A stretch of DNA of 64,000 nt from Pyxicephalus adspersus. Lineage: Eukaryota > Chordata > Amphibia > Anura > Pyxicephalidae. A program made the position numbers and the translations under genes. The notes beneath the pieces are model-generated. The model ran no database searches, was not told where the DNA came from, and saw nothing but the letters and a program-made list of their open reading frames with translations. The stretch spans positions 67,288,688-67,352,687 of the forward strand of contig NC_092859.1 in the NCBI RefSeq assembly GCF_032062135.1. The letters are read 5' to 3'. Below are positions 12,964 through 25,559 of this stretch, piece after piece (within the stretch, counting starts at the first letter, position 1; the number at the start of each line of letters is the position of its first letter).

Positions 12964-13981
12964 TTTTTAAAAAAAATGAACTGTGCATTTTTTTTATTTA
13001 ATTTTTAAAAAATTATATAAATATGTACATAAAACAATTTTAATTCTCAAATGTGTCTTCATATTGGCCTCTAATCTGGTTCACAGTGGGATTGGAAAGG
13101 GCAGGATTTAGGCCAATCAGGGCTTCATTGTTTTGCACAGTCAGTCAACATTGTAAACATGTTTACAGGAGGAGAGTGCATGGTGATAGTTCTTCATTGT
13201 CAGTCATATACATGCCCAAATGTATCTAAAGTAACACCATTTAAGCGTTATAATATAACATGGAGCTCTAGGGAGACACATCCTCAGTTTTCCAAAAGTA
13301 TTTAGCCATCCAATGCTCAACCTGCATGGAGGTAACCTGCTGAAAACTGTAAAAGCTGAACATGGTATGTATTCAATTGAAAAGTCTGCTGTTCTAGTCC
13401 ATTATTGAGGTATTCAGAGACAGGTTTGCTGAAGAGTATTTCTTTGGTAGAGCAATAAAGTCAAAAGATGACAATAAAACTCCCAACATAGACTTTTCTT
13501 TTCTATTTTAAGTTTGCAAAACAAAATTCTTCTCAAATGTGTTTTCATGAAGACACAAACTGATGTTGGCACACATTGTTCTATTCTTCTTTTTCATTAT
13601 GTTGGCTGAATAGCTGGAGAACACGGAGCACTGACAGTCAGGATACCTGTTTTTAATGATTAGGACCATCTTATAGTACATAGGACTAAATCTAACATAG
13701 AGGAATACTTCTCATTTGCATTTATAACATCTCCCTGTCATTATTATGGCTCATGAGAAATCAAAGCTATTGCAAATTGTTCCTCTGATTTGTGCAGCAT
13801 TATTCATTCAATATGCTAAAAAATAATCATCCCTCTTTCTTATGGTTGAGGGAGCAATTGAATGCTCAGAGATTTTGCAACATGGTCCTGCTGTTGAATA
13901 CAAAGAAGCTCCCTGCTCTGAATTTGCCAGCAATACTATCCCCCTCTTCTCATATTGCTTTATACTTCTATAGTACACTCT
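12964..13981. other. Intergenic DNA, no gene seen
   Basis: AT-rich, no recognised exon or repeat boundary beyond the LINE tail. Confidence 0.5.
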
Positions 13982-14178
13982 GGGTTTGATTTATTAAAGT
14001 TTTTCAAGAGTGAAGAAAGACTATCATGGGAGAAACTGGGTGATATAGCAAACCTGGAATGGATTTCTTAAAATCATTTGCAATTAGTTGCAAATGTTTT
14101 TCAGTCCTGGACTTGATCCATTTCCTGTTTGCTGGATCACCCAGGTTCCCCCATGATAGTCTATCTTCACCAGCCCTA
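13982..14178. mobile_element. Hairpin MITE family B, copy 2 (3'-truncated)
   Basis: It starts gggtttgatttattaaag and contains 'gtgatatagcaaacctggaa' and 'tttgctggatcacccagg', both matching copies 1 and 3. The last 30 or so bases of the hairpin are missing or too diverged, and the sequence leaves the family near 14178. Confidence 0.7.
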
Positions 14179-17130
14179 CTGGTCCTGCTCCTCTGGATTA
14201 CACTCTGTGTTCCAAGCTATGCAGCCAGAATTGGGGTCCTTTCATACCTTCAGTAAAAAACTGCATAGTTGGCAGCAACAAGGCAGCTGTGCACATGGGA
14301 GTGGCAAACTGCACTGCGGGTAATCAGATTTGTCCGTGGATTTGTCTACAGGGCAAATCATCAAACAGCAATTGTGCAGCCAAAAATAATTTGTCGCTTT
14401 TGGGAACCATGCTACAATGTACTGCGGCTACACACAAATAAATGGGTCTTGACTACTTCTATTTATCTGAATGGGAGAGGTTGGGATAGTGGTTGAACCC
14501 ATGGCAGAATGCTGCAGCTCACCACTGAAATGGCCTTTTTTAATTAGACACTGTTACCTTGACCATTTAGGGCTAAATACCAATGCTTTTAAAAAGCAAT
14601 GCTCCCCTGCAGCAGCCACTAATTGCTTTACTTCAGCCAGTGCAAATTACTAGGGAGAACATGTAAAGTCTTCCCCATCCATTGTATGACTGGCAACAAA
14701 TTGCTATTTACCCCCAATAAAGGTGGTGGTGTTATCACTATGCTAGGCTCTCATTACACTGATAATACATATTAAATGAATATATTTTATTTTCACCACC
14801 CGTGTCTGTACACAATAATTTCAAAGCAAGTTATCAGTGGTATCATAATTTACATCAGATAGACTTACAGGTTTGGATTTAGTTTTCCATCTATAAAAAA
14901 CCGTTCCCAGTGGCAGAAATCCATCCAAAGAGGCCACTCTGGGCGAAGGGCCAGAAAAAAAAAAGTTGGAAGCTGCATTGCTTTGGGCACAGTATGCCCT
15001 TAATGTTTTTAGATTTAAGTAAAATATTACAGAACCATCTGACAGCCAGCTATTCCCTTTCTGATGTAAAAACTTAATGTTCAAATCCTATATATTTTTT
15101 ATTCATGGCAGCAAACCCATTAGATACTTTAATGCTTATAGAAATAATAAGCTATTGGCTGAAATTTTACCATAAAACCAGTGCCCATTGTCTTGAATAG
15201 TATTGTTAGACACCATATTTGAACATGTTTATGATGACTGTATATGCTACATTTACTGACAACATATGTTAGTGGATTTGAGATCACAAGGGGTCATGAG
15301 CTGTTTACACAATTTTCCAGTGTTTAAGTAATTTGGGACCAGCAATGTATTTTTCTATTGATTACCTAAAATTGCATTTTCTTTCAATGTGGTGAATTTT
15401 CAACAATATATTTTTATGTTCTTTCTGTTTTTGTGTAAATATACCCCATTGACTGTGAAAGTGCAGAACAGTATGGGGGCAGGTCTGTTGCTAAGGATGT
15501 GAGAAGGCGAGAGAAAGGAACAACTCTGCTCAGCATGCTGGAACAGACGTTTGGAAGAATACAAAGATTACTGCCTGAAGCTATTACAGTGAACCCAAGA
15601 ACACTGAGCATGCAGCTAAGGAGTTTCCATCTTCACAATGACTTGCAGTTCTTTGGCTTTTGAAACTCTTAATAAATAGTATTTTGTTACCTTCTTGCCT
15701 GCTTTTGTAATTTTTGCTCAGAATGTGTTTATATACGCAAGAGGCTTGTTTTTATTGCTCTAAAGTATAACATATTGCTGATCCATGGATAGAAAAGACC
15801 TGCACACAAAAAATGTTTACATGCTTAAATGTGAACTTATAGCTAAACAACAAAGTAAGAGAAAGCATTTACTACATTTTTCAGCTGGTTTATATAAACT
15901 AAATCTGGTATACATCTGGGCAAATCAAATTGATCACATATTAAAAAAAATGGATAAGCAAAAACTAACTGTGAAAAGAATTCTGATGATTTTATGTTTT
16001 ATGTCACAGAATTTCTGGGATAGTGGTGGATTACTCTACTCTGTCATTAATTTTTCTTCTTCATGCTGTTGTGAATATATACAAAAATTATACTTACAAG
16101 ATCTAGCATTACAGTACCTATAGCAATTTATTTTAAGAAAAGTTTTTTTTTCATATCCCTGTAATAAAATACTTTTTTGAAGACAATATGTTCTGAAAAT
16201 GAACAGCTCAAAGATCCCATTAAATGTACAGGGAGACATTTAAAAAAAAAATAAATAAATTGGCTTCTTGCTGGTAGAGGGGATTAGTAATGAATGCATA
16301 TGTATAAAAGACATATTAACAATGTATCCTGAATCTCTTCTCCTTTTTAATATATAATTTAGGTCATAGACAGTCATTGATCTTGTCATTATTCATCATG
16401 ATCCAATCAAAAGTGAGAGCTACGCATGGTGCAGTACACCAAATAATTCATTAGAGTCTCTCATTACAATTAAAAGAAGGGAAGATGAGCCTTGATCCCT
16501 GTGGAGCAATCCATGCGTGATCCATGTGTGATTAGTAGAATGGAAATGCTGAATGTCATTTGATTTCACAGCATTTGGAAGTGTTTAGCAGACAACAGCT
16601 CATCCATCTGTTCCCCACGCCTGTCTGCTATGAGGAATGGAGGACACCAGGAGGCAATTGATCAAAATATATCTGCAAAAAACTGCCTATGGTTTGATAA
16701 ACTGAGTGAACTGACCCCTCACTTGCATGTCATAAATATGACCAGGTAACTGACTGGTTCCAATTTCTTTTCAGATTTATTGCTCAAAATATGTGGGTCT
16801 CAGTAGTGACTTAAAATGCATTGCCTGGATTCTAACTGAAGAACTGAAGAAAAAGATGGAGCCATGGATCCATGTATCAGATGCTAGCGCTGGTGGTCGG
16901 AAGCTTGGGGGATAATATAGCAAATTATATATTTACTCAATTCTATTGTCTATGAATGTACCTTGCAAACACAAAAATTAACATCAAAACTCTTTTTAGA
17001 CTTGGATAGAGAATGAAAGGATAAATCTTTTTTGAATAGATAATTAAAGGAAACATTAACCTTTTTTGGATAGAGAGTGAAAGGATAAACCCCCTTTTTG
17101 GAGTGAAGTATAACAATGACAACTTGACAA
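14179..17130. other. Intergenic DNA, no gene seen
   Basis: Nothing convincing in either strand. The reading frame at 15785-16123 (112 codons) has random-looking composition, no motif and no splice context. Confidence 0.5.
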
Positions 17131-17570
17131 AGGCTCTGAGACTTTGGGTACACTTTAATAAAATTGTTTATGTTATAAATAACTTGACTATTATTCATAC
17201 CTATATGTCCTGCATCAGGTCCCGCGTCATCCTGGAGCCGGCTCACCAGGCGCCGCCATCTTCGTCTTCTATTCCGGGTTCTTCATCCTACGTCACCCGA
17301 CCCAGGCGCGAGATCTTTGTGCAAAAAGGCTTCCTCTGCGCAGAAAGGCTTGGGCGTGCGCAGAAGGAGCGCCCAAGAGCCTGCTGGAATGCCTGACGTA
17401 GGTATCCCGGGAGGCTTTGCACTCCCATTCAGAATTAGGGCGGTGCTGCACCCTTAAAAAAAAGGTTGTTGCACCAAAAAAAAAAAAAAAACAGATTTTT
17501 TTTCCCTTACATAAAAGGGTTGTCTACCCTTTTATATAAAGTGAACATTCTGAGTTTAGGTACGCTTTAA
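17131..17570 (+). repeat. Dispersed repeat family C, copy 2, with a GC-rich core
   Basis: The right end, 'ataaaagggttgtctaccc' through 'tttaggtacgctttaa', is the inverse of the left end at 7278. The core at about 17215-17400 is GC-rich and rich in CpG, in sharp contrast with the AT-rich flanks, followed by an A-run at about 17477-17492. A related 'gggtacactttaata' at 17146-17160 may be the end of a second, truncated copy. The GC-rich core could be mistaken for a CpG-island promoter; I think it is repeat-borne. Confidence 0.55.
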
Positions 17571-20500
17571 TATATTAAGACAGTAGTTATGTCCTGTTTT
17601 TATGGCCTCAATTCTGTATAAGAACATTGTTGCTAATTTATTGTCCTCCCCAACACTTGTGTGATGGGTTATGGGGAACTAACACTAATTTTTACTGTTC
17701 TGAGTTGATAAAGATGGAGAAATGCTTCACTACTTTTCTTGGTTATTTGACCCAGTGCCTAAATGGAGTATGTCAAGGCTGAAATATGGAAGCTGCCATC
17801 ACTGACTCGTTTTTAAAGGTGCCAGATCCAAAGCTGTATTCCTTATCATTATATACCTAGAATGCATACTTAGAGGCTGTTGCTTCCATATAGGATGTTG
17901 GCAATGAACAGGATATTCTACTCAGGCTGTGGCTGCATGCTAAAGGGCTCCAACTGCAAGACTGTACAATTCAATTGTGTACAACTTTCAATGTGTTTTG
18001 TTCAATTAAACTGCAAATTCAACCAGGTTTAATACTATTTTGTTAAATGCATGTGTAAGCTAGAATTCATTTTTTGCTCTGGGCGACACATTCTTTCCCT
18101 TAACTCCATTGTTTGTAAACTATCTTTACAGTGTCTGGCAAATTTAATCTGCCTTTATTCATGTATGACTTTCATGTAAAATCTCCATTTATTTAGGTTT
18201 GCTTTACTTAACTGCCATGATGTGTTTGTCAAGCTTTAATTTGAGATGGTACATTGATGGTTTTTAATTAACCTGCAAATGCTGTGTTAAGAAAATATCT
18301 CATTAAAAGCAAACAACATAAAACTCTATCATCCTTTAACCACAGCAAAGTAAAAAAAAAAAAAGAAGAAATAAATAACAATAAAACCAAAATTGATGCC
18401 ACATTTCCGACATGGCATAATTGTAGGCATTTATCAGTAAATGAAGCGGAATATGCAAATAGCAATGTCAGTAGCACACATGGCTTCACCCTGCTCTGGG
18501 TAAAGCTTTATTCATTAATGAAAATGTGAGGAATGGCTCTCAGGTGATGGCGGAATAAATAAAATAGTTTAACACAACACATGTTGTAGATTAACACTTT
18601 GTGTTATTCATTTATCTTGTCAGGCAGCTGCCATGCCTTCTGCCCACACTTACCCATACTGCCATTCACCACTTAATCTTTATTGCCTCTATTAAATTTT
18701 CTGGCACAGGAAGGGCTGAATGGATGTGGCTTACATCTTGCAAAGGAAGGCTTTTATTGATAGCAGATAACAGATCTGCTGTTGGTCTAACAGATCTAAG
18801 CAGCCATCTCTTGAATGTGTTCTGTCTAAATCTAAGTGTTTCTGAGGCTTTTCTAATCCTGAACTCCAGCCATAAATCAACAGACTGTTCTTCTCTACTG
18901 AAGGTGTTTACTCCGGTTTTACTGCACACTGTTAGCTTCTCGCATTATGCATTCGAAGCTGTACCTAGTCAGAGAGAGCCCTCTTTATTTCCATCTGATG
19001 GACATCCAGCATTATCTAGCCCATTCCTCTCCAGCTTAACTGTCCTTGGCCTGCCCCTCACATTAATTGGATTTCTAATCTTTTAACTATGAAGACTCAC
19101 TTGGTGTTACCAAATCTGCCTGTTTCTACAGAGTTGTGCAGCAGCGTGTTGACCTATATCACAATCCATGATCGGCCTGTATTTCACTGACTTTATGGTG
19201 ACGTTACTGTACAAAAGTCAAGCGTGCAATCAAAAACAAAATTCTATTTAGTGATTTTATTAGCATTTTGATGATACAAGAAATGGAGTAATTTGGAGGG
19301 AAAAGTATTAACAGAATACACTTTAATTTTAAAGGGTCATTTTAGACTTTGTAGTTGTTCAGTGATTAGAAAATTGCTAATGCCATGAGGAACATTTTTG
19401 TACCTAGTGACTGAATTGCTAGAGTCACTGGTGATCTGTTGCTAGGAAGAATTTAGTGGCAGCCACAATTGAAATTGGTGCAGTGGCACTGTGTTGATGT
19501 GCTTTGCAACAAATCACTCTCCTTAAAGTGGAAGTAATCTCACCTTCCCTTGCCTTCCATCGTGTGTGATGACTTCTTTCGCTGATCTTTTTTGGGTTTC
19601 CGGTCTTTGGCCATCTTGATTGGCCAGGCTGGTATGATATGACTCCTATGATTGCAGCATTGAGGTATGCTAGGAAGAGACACTGAGCTGTGTACGCACT
19701 GCTCCAAATAACTTTTACAGAAGATTGCAGAACTGGCATGTCTCATCTGCAGTAAAGAGCCTGCTTGCATATTTTTGAGTTTAAGACCTTTAAAAAGATG
19801 AAGGAAGAGTAATTGTATATGGCAATCTTGTTTAAAAAATTGCTGCTCAAACTCAAAATCTGAAAGGCTGAGCAAAAAAAAACTCTCTCATCTGATATGG
19901 GTCCATAGAAGGCTACAATTCTGGAAGGAACTAATATTGTGCGTATGTAAACTTTAAGTAAACCTGTGATGAAGTCTACAAATTAGCATGTGTGTATGTC
20001 ATCAATCAGAGTGAGTGTCCCCTAATTTGTGACCTTAGCATACAGACACAAGATGTTACCAGTTTTCTTAAAATAATGGTGGCCATGCCAAAAAGGTCAT
20101 TGTTAAGGCTATACAGTGCCACCACTATGTCCCTATTTTCCAACATTGCCACAAGTCCTGTGTGTGTTTAGGGTAGGGGGGAATGGTTGGTTACCACTTC
20201 CAGTTTACATTTTCTCCCCTCCCAGTGTGGGCAGATGAACAAAAAATCAAGACCCATAGGACCTTTTCATAGACATTTTCTCTTCTGGTTGCTTAACATA
20301 AATCTTCCCACTCACTGTACCAAGGGACCTGGGGTGAACACTTCTCTAGATCTTTGTGACACACTGCATTACACTTGTTAGTGCAGTGTTGTGCTTTTTT
20401 TTTTTTGAATAGCACCCACTTGCATCTTCTCAATGCACGGTGTGTGCCGTACTGCTGAAGTTGCTGTATGCAACTGTTTTAATGTGCTTTGGTGCAACAG

Positions 20501-21779
20501 CTGCTTTTATCACACATACACACACTCTTACATAGAAACCTTCACACACTCGTATACACATAAATGGGCAATCACTTACCTTTCAGGCAGTCAACCATGT
20601 CATTCAACCTGCAGTAAATATCAGGTCCAGGACCTGTCATCGTTGTGTCCTTGGAAAGCGCAATCTTTGCCATGGCTCCATGGCAGATTACAAGAAGGTA
20701 GCGATCTTCTTTGGCCATTGGATGTAACTCTTGCTCATTATCTCCTGCTCATTTGTGTGTGACACCTCTTCACACAGAGCTGAGCTCTACATTTCTTGGC
20801 ACATGGAGTAATGGCTTTATGACATGCAATGTCAATTAGCTCTACCTTTTTATTTTTTACGTTTAGGTCCCCTTCCTTGTGCCCATAGTGCATCCTGTGG
20901 CCATTACTTTTCTAGGAAAACATCGCACACATGCCCATCTGTCCATGATCTAAAAGGAAACCTGCATTATCAGATCCGGTCACTTTCTTCCATTTCTGGA
21001 TGAAGCATTTGTGACATCAATGTGCCAGTTCACTGGCACTGTGTATTCTGTCACTTTTCTTTCATAGCCAGCATTAGGGTTTTCGGATATTTGCACTAAC
21101 GAGGTGGGGCTCATCTGTGGGATTGGACTGAACCACTGCATACAGAGAAGGCAGGATAGTAGAAACACTGCACAAGACCTTCTGTTTTGGAGATGCTCTA
21201 GAGGAACACAAGAAGTATTGAGTATCAATGAATGCATATTATTGGTCACTGCTATACCTGTAAACTGTATATTTTATGCCCCCCTCTTAGCCTTAAAAGT
21301 TCTACGAATGTGCAGATTCCTCCCTTTTGATAAAAGTCAGTTGCCTTCCCTCAGTGGTGGCAAGAGCCATTCCTAGGGGAGGAAGCGCCATCTCCAAGAC
21401 ATGACCTTGGGGAGGAGGTTTACAGGTTTCAATTAGCTCCTCACCTGCCAACCCCAAAAATGGCCGTTGCCACCACTGGAGGAAAGCAGGTGACTTGTTT
21501 TACCAAAAGGGAGGGGGATGCACACTCAAAGGAACTTTTACATCTAGGGGGCACACATTTACCGCCTGCATTAAAAATACACTATGGCTCCACACATATA
21601 AAAAGGTCTTGTCCTAATATTGTGTGTACCCCACACAATTTTGTTTTGCAAAAATAAATACATATCACATTACATTACATTACGGTAGGTTGGCTGGACT
21701 AGAAGAGCTCCGCTTGTCATTTTGATCAGTGTGAACAGCCGAGGTAAGCCAAGGATGGCTGTCCATGGCTGAACTGGTT
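17571..21779. other. Intergenic DNA, largely unique, no gene seen
   Basis: Mostly without obvious repeats. The stretch at 18280-19090 looks single-copy and holds an octamer ATGCAAAT (18453-18460) and homeodomain-type TAAT sites, so it may be a conserved regulatory sequence; this is inference only. The 161-codon frame at 18601-19086 has no recognisable domain. A CA-rich simple-sequence patch lies at about 20510-20565. Confidence 0.45.
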
Positions 21780-22490
21780 GAACATAATCACAGGAGCTTT
21801 GCCTTTTTTGGCAGGCTGTGCATGGTTCATTCATATGCATAAAAAGTATTTATCTCAACAGCAAAATTACTATAAGGTTGCATGTGCATGTACCTGTAAA
21901 AAACTTCCATATGTAGACATTATTCAGTCTACATTGATTCTTTTGTATGGACATCGCTGGACACTGCAAAGGTAAATATAAGTTTAAGGTAGAGTGATAG
22001 AAATATTTCTTCTCTTATGTGGTGTTATTCATTTTAAAACTGAATTATCCCACTAAGTGAATGGCTAACGGGTTATTCAGGTAAACTGGCTGAACACATG
22101 TAAACAGTGCAGATCTCTGTCCAGCTGAACAAAGTTCCTGTCATTTTGTTCAGAGGGTAAAAGGGATAAAGGCATACTAGCTACTGCTTTGCTCTTCCCA
22201 CAGGTGAGTAGACAGATATTTGGTGGTCCACTTATCAATAGGTGTTGCTACATTCTAAAAAGCTCCCCGCCAATTGACCCACACAACAAGGACCCAGCGT
22301 GAATAAATCCTAAAAGCAAACATTAGCTTCTACTTCTTTGAAAGACTCTGTCGAAAATCTAATATTTCAACAGCAATCTTCTCATAAGGTTACATGTGCA
22401 TGTACCTGTAAAAGCCTTACTAGTATAGACAGTGATCAATCAATCAGCTGCTGACTGTGCCATGTTGGTGAGGACGGACTTCGGCAGATG
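21780..22490 (+). repeat. Duplicated unit, left copies
   Basis: Segments here recur in the same order and orientation at 25.9-27.0 kb. Examples are 'gtgcatgtacctgtaaaa' (near 21885, 22395 and 26927) and 'ctcctgtcattt' or 'ttcctgtcatttt' followed by 'cagagggta' (near 22135 and 26335). The 'tgcatgtacctgtaaaa' block itself occurs twice inside this segment, so the unit is internally repeated. The copies are well diverged. Probably part of one large repetitive element together with the sequence up to 27000. Confidence 0.6.
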
Positions 22491-22639
22491 AACTCGTCTA
22501 CTGTCCGTCTACAAGAATGTGACTGCCACAGTGTAGTGGATGATCACTACTGTACAGTTTATTTAGTGTGGACACTGAGTGTTGTAAGTTAAAATGCAGT
22601 CTACAGGCTTGTGGAGTTGAGGAAAGGAAAATGTTGGCA

Positions 22640-24090
22640 GTCTGACATTTACATCCACGTGTCCCCAAAGAGCTGAGCTTGGTTATTTCAAAGCTATAAT
22701 TTCTAATTTTTAGAGACTCTTTAGTCACTGGCAAAGTATCAAGGGATTGGCCTAAGGCCAATGTGGTTCCTATCTTCAAAAAGGGAGCAAAGTCATTACC
22801 AAGTAACTACAGACCCCTTAGTTTAACGTCCAAAGTTGAAGAGGTCCTGGAAAGATTGATAAAGTACCACAAAGAGGTGTTTCTGCTAGAAAATAATACT
22901 ATAAATGATAGTCAGCATGGCTTCAAGAAAGACCAAAGTTGTCAAACAAATTTATTCTCCTTTTATAAGGAAGTAAGTAAACAGGTAGACAACGGAGTAG
23001 CAGCTGATATAGTGTACTTGGATTTTGCTAAAGTATTTGACACTGTAACCCACAGAACGTTATTATGCAAGTTAGGGTCAATAGGTTTAGAAAAGTCAAT
23101 CTGTAAATGGATAGAGAACTGGTTTAAAGACCGCATCCAGAGAGTTGTTAATAATGACTCATACTCTGAATGGTCTTAGGTTAAAAGTGGTGTATCCCAG
23201 GGTTCAGTGTTGGGACCTTTACTGTTTAACATCTTTATAAATGATATAGAGTTTGGGATTAAAAGTACCATTTCTGTGTTTGCAGATGACACCAAACTAT
23301 CTAATGGAATTAGGTCCATACAGGATGTCTTTAATCTACAAGCAGACCTGGATGTACTGTTTGATTGGGCAGCCAAGTGGCAAATGACATTAATATAGAT
23401 AAATGTAAAATTATGCACTTAGGGGAATATGCATGCTTCATACTGTCTGGGGGGAATACATTTGGGGGAGTCAGAAATGGAAAAGGAACTGGGGGGTTCT
23501 GGTAGATCATAGACTTAATAACAGCATGCAATGACAAGCTGCAATATCTAAAGCTAGTAACGTACTTTCTTGTATTAAAAGAGGAATAGACTGCAGAGAT
23601 GGAGACATAATCCTGCCCCTGTACAAAGCATTGGTCAGACCACATCTGGAATACGCAGTCCAGTTTTGGGCACCAGTTCACAAAAAGGACATTGTGGAAT
23701 TGGAGAGAGTGCAGAGAAGGGCAACTAAACTAATAAAAGGAATGGAGAAGCTCAGCTATGAGGAGAGATTAGCTGAACTGAATCTATTCACCCTTGAGAA
23801 GAGACATTTAGAGGGGGGATATGATCTCCCTGTATAAATATATAAATGGTCCATATAGAAGGCTCTCTTCCCCATTATTAACTTTGAGATTATTACAAAG
23901 AAAAAGAGGGCACTCTTTGCGTCTGGAGGAAAAGAAGTTTAAGCTCCGGATAAGGAAAGGATTTTTAACTGTAAGGTCTGTGAAATTGTGGAATCTGCTC
24001 CTCCAGGAACTAGTTTCAGCAACTACTATAGATTGCTTTAAGAAAAAGCTGGATGTTTTTCTAGAAGCACAGATTATAACTGGTTATTAA
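22640..24090 (+). pseudogene. Non-LTR reverse transcriptase, degenerate
   Basis: The order of RT motifs is intact. 'ANVVPIFKKG' and 'NYRPLSLTS' lie at 22758-22830. 'QHGFKKDQSC' lies near 22914. 'VYLDFAKVFD' (motif A with its Asp) lies near 23011. 'GVSQGSVLGPLLF' (motif B) lies near 23190. 'FADDTKL' (motif C catalytic box) lies near 23280. The C-terminal block '[14 protein letters not shown]' lies at 23635, followed by '[11 protein letters not shown]'. A TAG at about 23177 and frame changes near 23395 and 23815 break the reading frame. The domain order matches CR1/L2-type LINEs rather than L1. It would have copied its own RNA; it is now inactive. Confidence 0.8.
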
Positions 24091-24275
24091 GGATTTAAAG
24101 TAAAAATAAAAGTGACTGTTGATCCAGGGAACATCCAATTGCCTCATGGAATCAGGAAGGATTTTTTTTCCCCTGTTGAAGCAAATTGTACCAGGGTTTT
24201 TTTTGCCTTCCTCTGCCTACACCTCTTAGGATGCTTTTATACTATGCCGATTATGACTATATGGTGTGTGTGGAC
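22640..24275 (+). mobile_element. CR1/L2-like LINE, 5'-truncated
   Basis: It contains most of a reverse-transcriptase domain followed by the C-terminal region and a 3' UTR with 'ggaatcaggaaggatttttt' and 'accagggttttttttgcctt', a tail I associate with a common amphibian LINE of this group. There is no poly(A) tail, unlike the L1 copy at 12 kb. It lies between the duplicated units at 21.8-22.5 and 25.9-27.0 kb. Confidence 0.8.
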
Positions 24276-24719
24276 CTGGTATTGGACTTAAACTAAAGAG
24301 GTTAGATGGCAGTCCTCATAATTAAGATATTCCACACAAGGCTAAGCACCCTATCTGTATTCTTGCTCAGTTTAATAACACCCACTAATCAGCGAATAGT
24401 TTCAGATAATACTTATAAGCCCTCATACACGTTTTAGGAAAATAGGGTCAATTTACAAAGCTAACACATAAAGGTGAGGATGCTTATTTATAAATATATA
24501 GGTGCAATTTATTTTTATTGAGCCCAATTGGAATCAATTTGAAGGTTGCAGTCACATTTTTGACTGTTTATGTCTTCCATATCCATGCTAGACTGGAAAG
24601 ACTCCCTTCCAGAAAACATTAGTAAGTAATTCAAAAGGCTTTAAAACACTGAAACAAATCCTTTATGTTTTTCAGCCACTGATGACCTTTAATGGCTAGG
24701 AGGGGGCACCTAAGTGCTA

Positions 24720-25430
24720 GCTAGATATTAAGGTCTTGTGGCAAACTACCATTGACATACCAAACAACTGTCATTTGAGAAAAAAAATCAGTTGGACTAT
24801 GCCATTGGTCAGTCAGCTAAGGCCCTTGCAATTGGCTAGAAAGAGTGCATATATGATTGCTTGATTGTAAGGCCTTGTGTAGACAGGCTGACCTCTATGG
24901 ACATACCAAGTAACTGTCATTTATTGACAATGTCTTGCTTTGTGAAACAGTAGGATGCTGCCATTGGTCAGTAAGCTAAGGCCACTACAATTGGCTAGAA
25001 GGGGGGCAAATGTGCTTCCTGGATTGTATGGTCTTGTGCAAATAAGCTGACCTCTATGCACATACCAAGTAATTGCCATTTTAAAAAAAATGTCTTGCAT
25101 TGGTTAGTCAGCTAGGATTTCATAGAGTAGAGTACTGTACAATTGGCTAGTATAGTAAAGCCTTGAGCAAACAGGCTTACCTTTATGGACATACCAAGTA
25201 ACTGTTGGTTTTTGAAAAAGTCTTGCTTTGTGAATCGCTTGGACGATGCCTTTGGTCAGTCAGCTAAGGCCCCTACAATTGGCTAGAAAGGGGGTACTTG
25301 CTGGACTGTAAGGCCTTGTTCAGACAGACTGACCACTATGGACATACCAAGTAACTGTCATTTTTTGAAAATGCCTTATTATGTGATTAGGTTGGACAAT
25401 GCCATTGGTCAGCCAGATGTGATGTCACAG
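24720..25430 (+). repeat. Tandem array, five units of about 139-159 bp
   Basis: The block 'acataccaagtaactg' or a close variant recurs at about 24754, 24900, 25059, 25198 and 25341, giving periods of 146, 159, 139 and 143 bp. Other phases of the unit ('ggtcagtcagctaaggcc', 'attggctagaaaggggg', 'taaggccttgt') repeat in step. Units differ by small indels and substitutions, so it is an old minisatellite. It leads directly into the reading frame and short repeat at 25560. Confidence 0.85.
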
Positions 25431-25559
25431 CATACAGTTAACACATTGAAGCTGTGGCTTTTTGTCAGTTGCTAAGGAGGAGCCACTCTGGAAGCATTTT
25501 CAAAGCACTTTGACTGAGACTTTGTGCAGATTGCAGATTTCTATTTGCTTTTTTCCTGA

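Noticed and set aside
15785..16123. 112-codon plus-strand frame
   Set aside because: AT-rich random composition, no homology recognised, no supporting signals.
17231..17400. GC-rich segment as a host gene promoter or first exon
   Set aside because: It lies within a dispersed repeat whose right end is shared with 7278-7600, and no downstream exon was found.
18601..19086. 161-codon open frame on the plus strand
   Set aside because: No recognisable domain, hydrophobic and serine-rich by chance composition, no splice context, and an overlapping minus-strand frame of similar quality.
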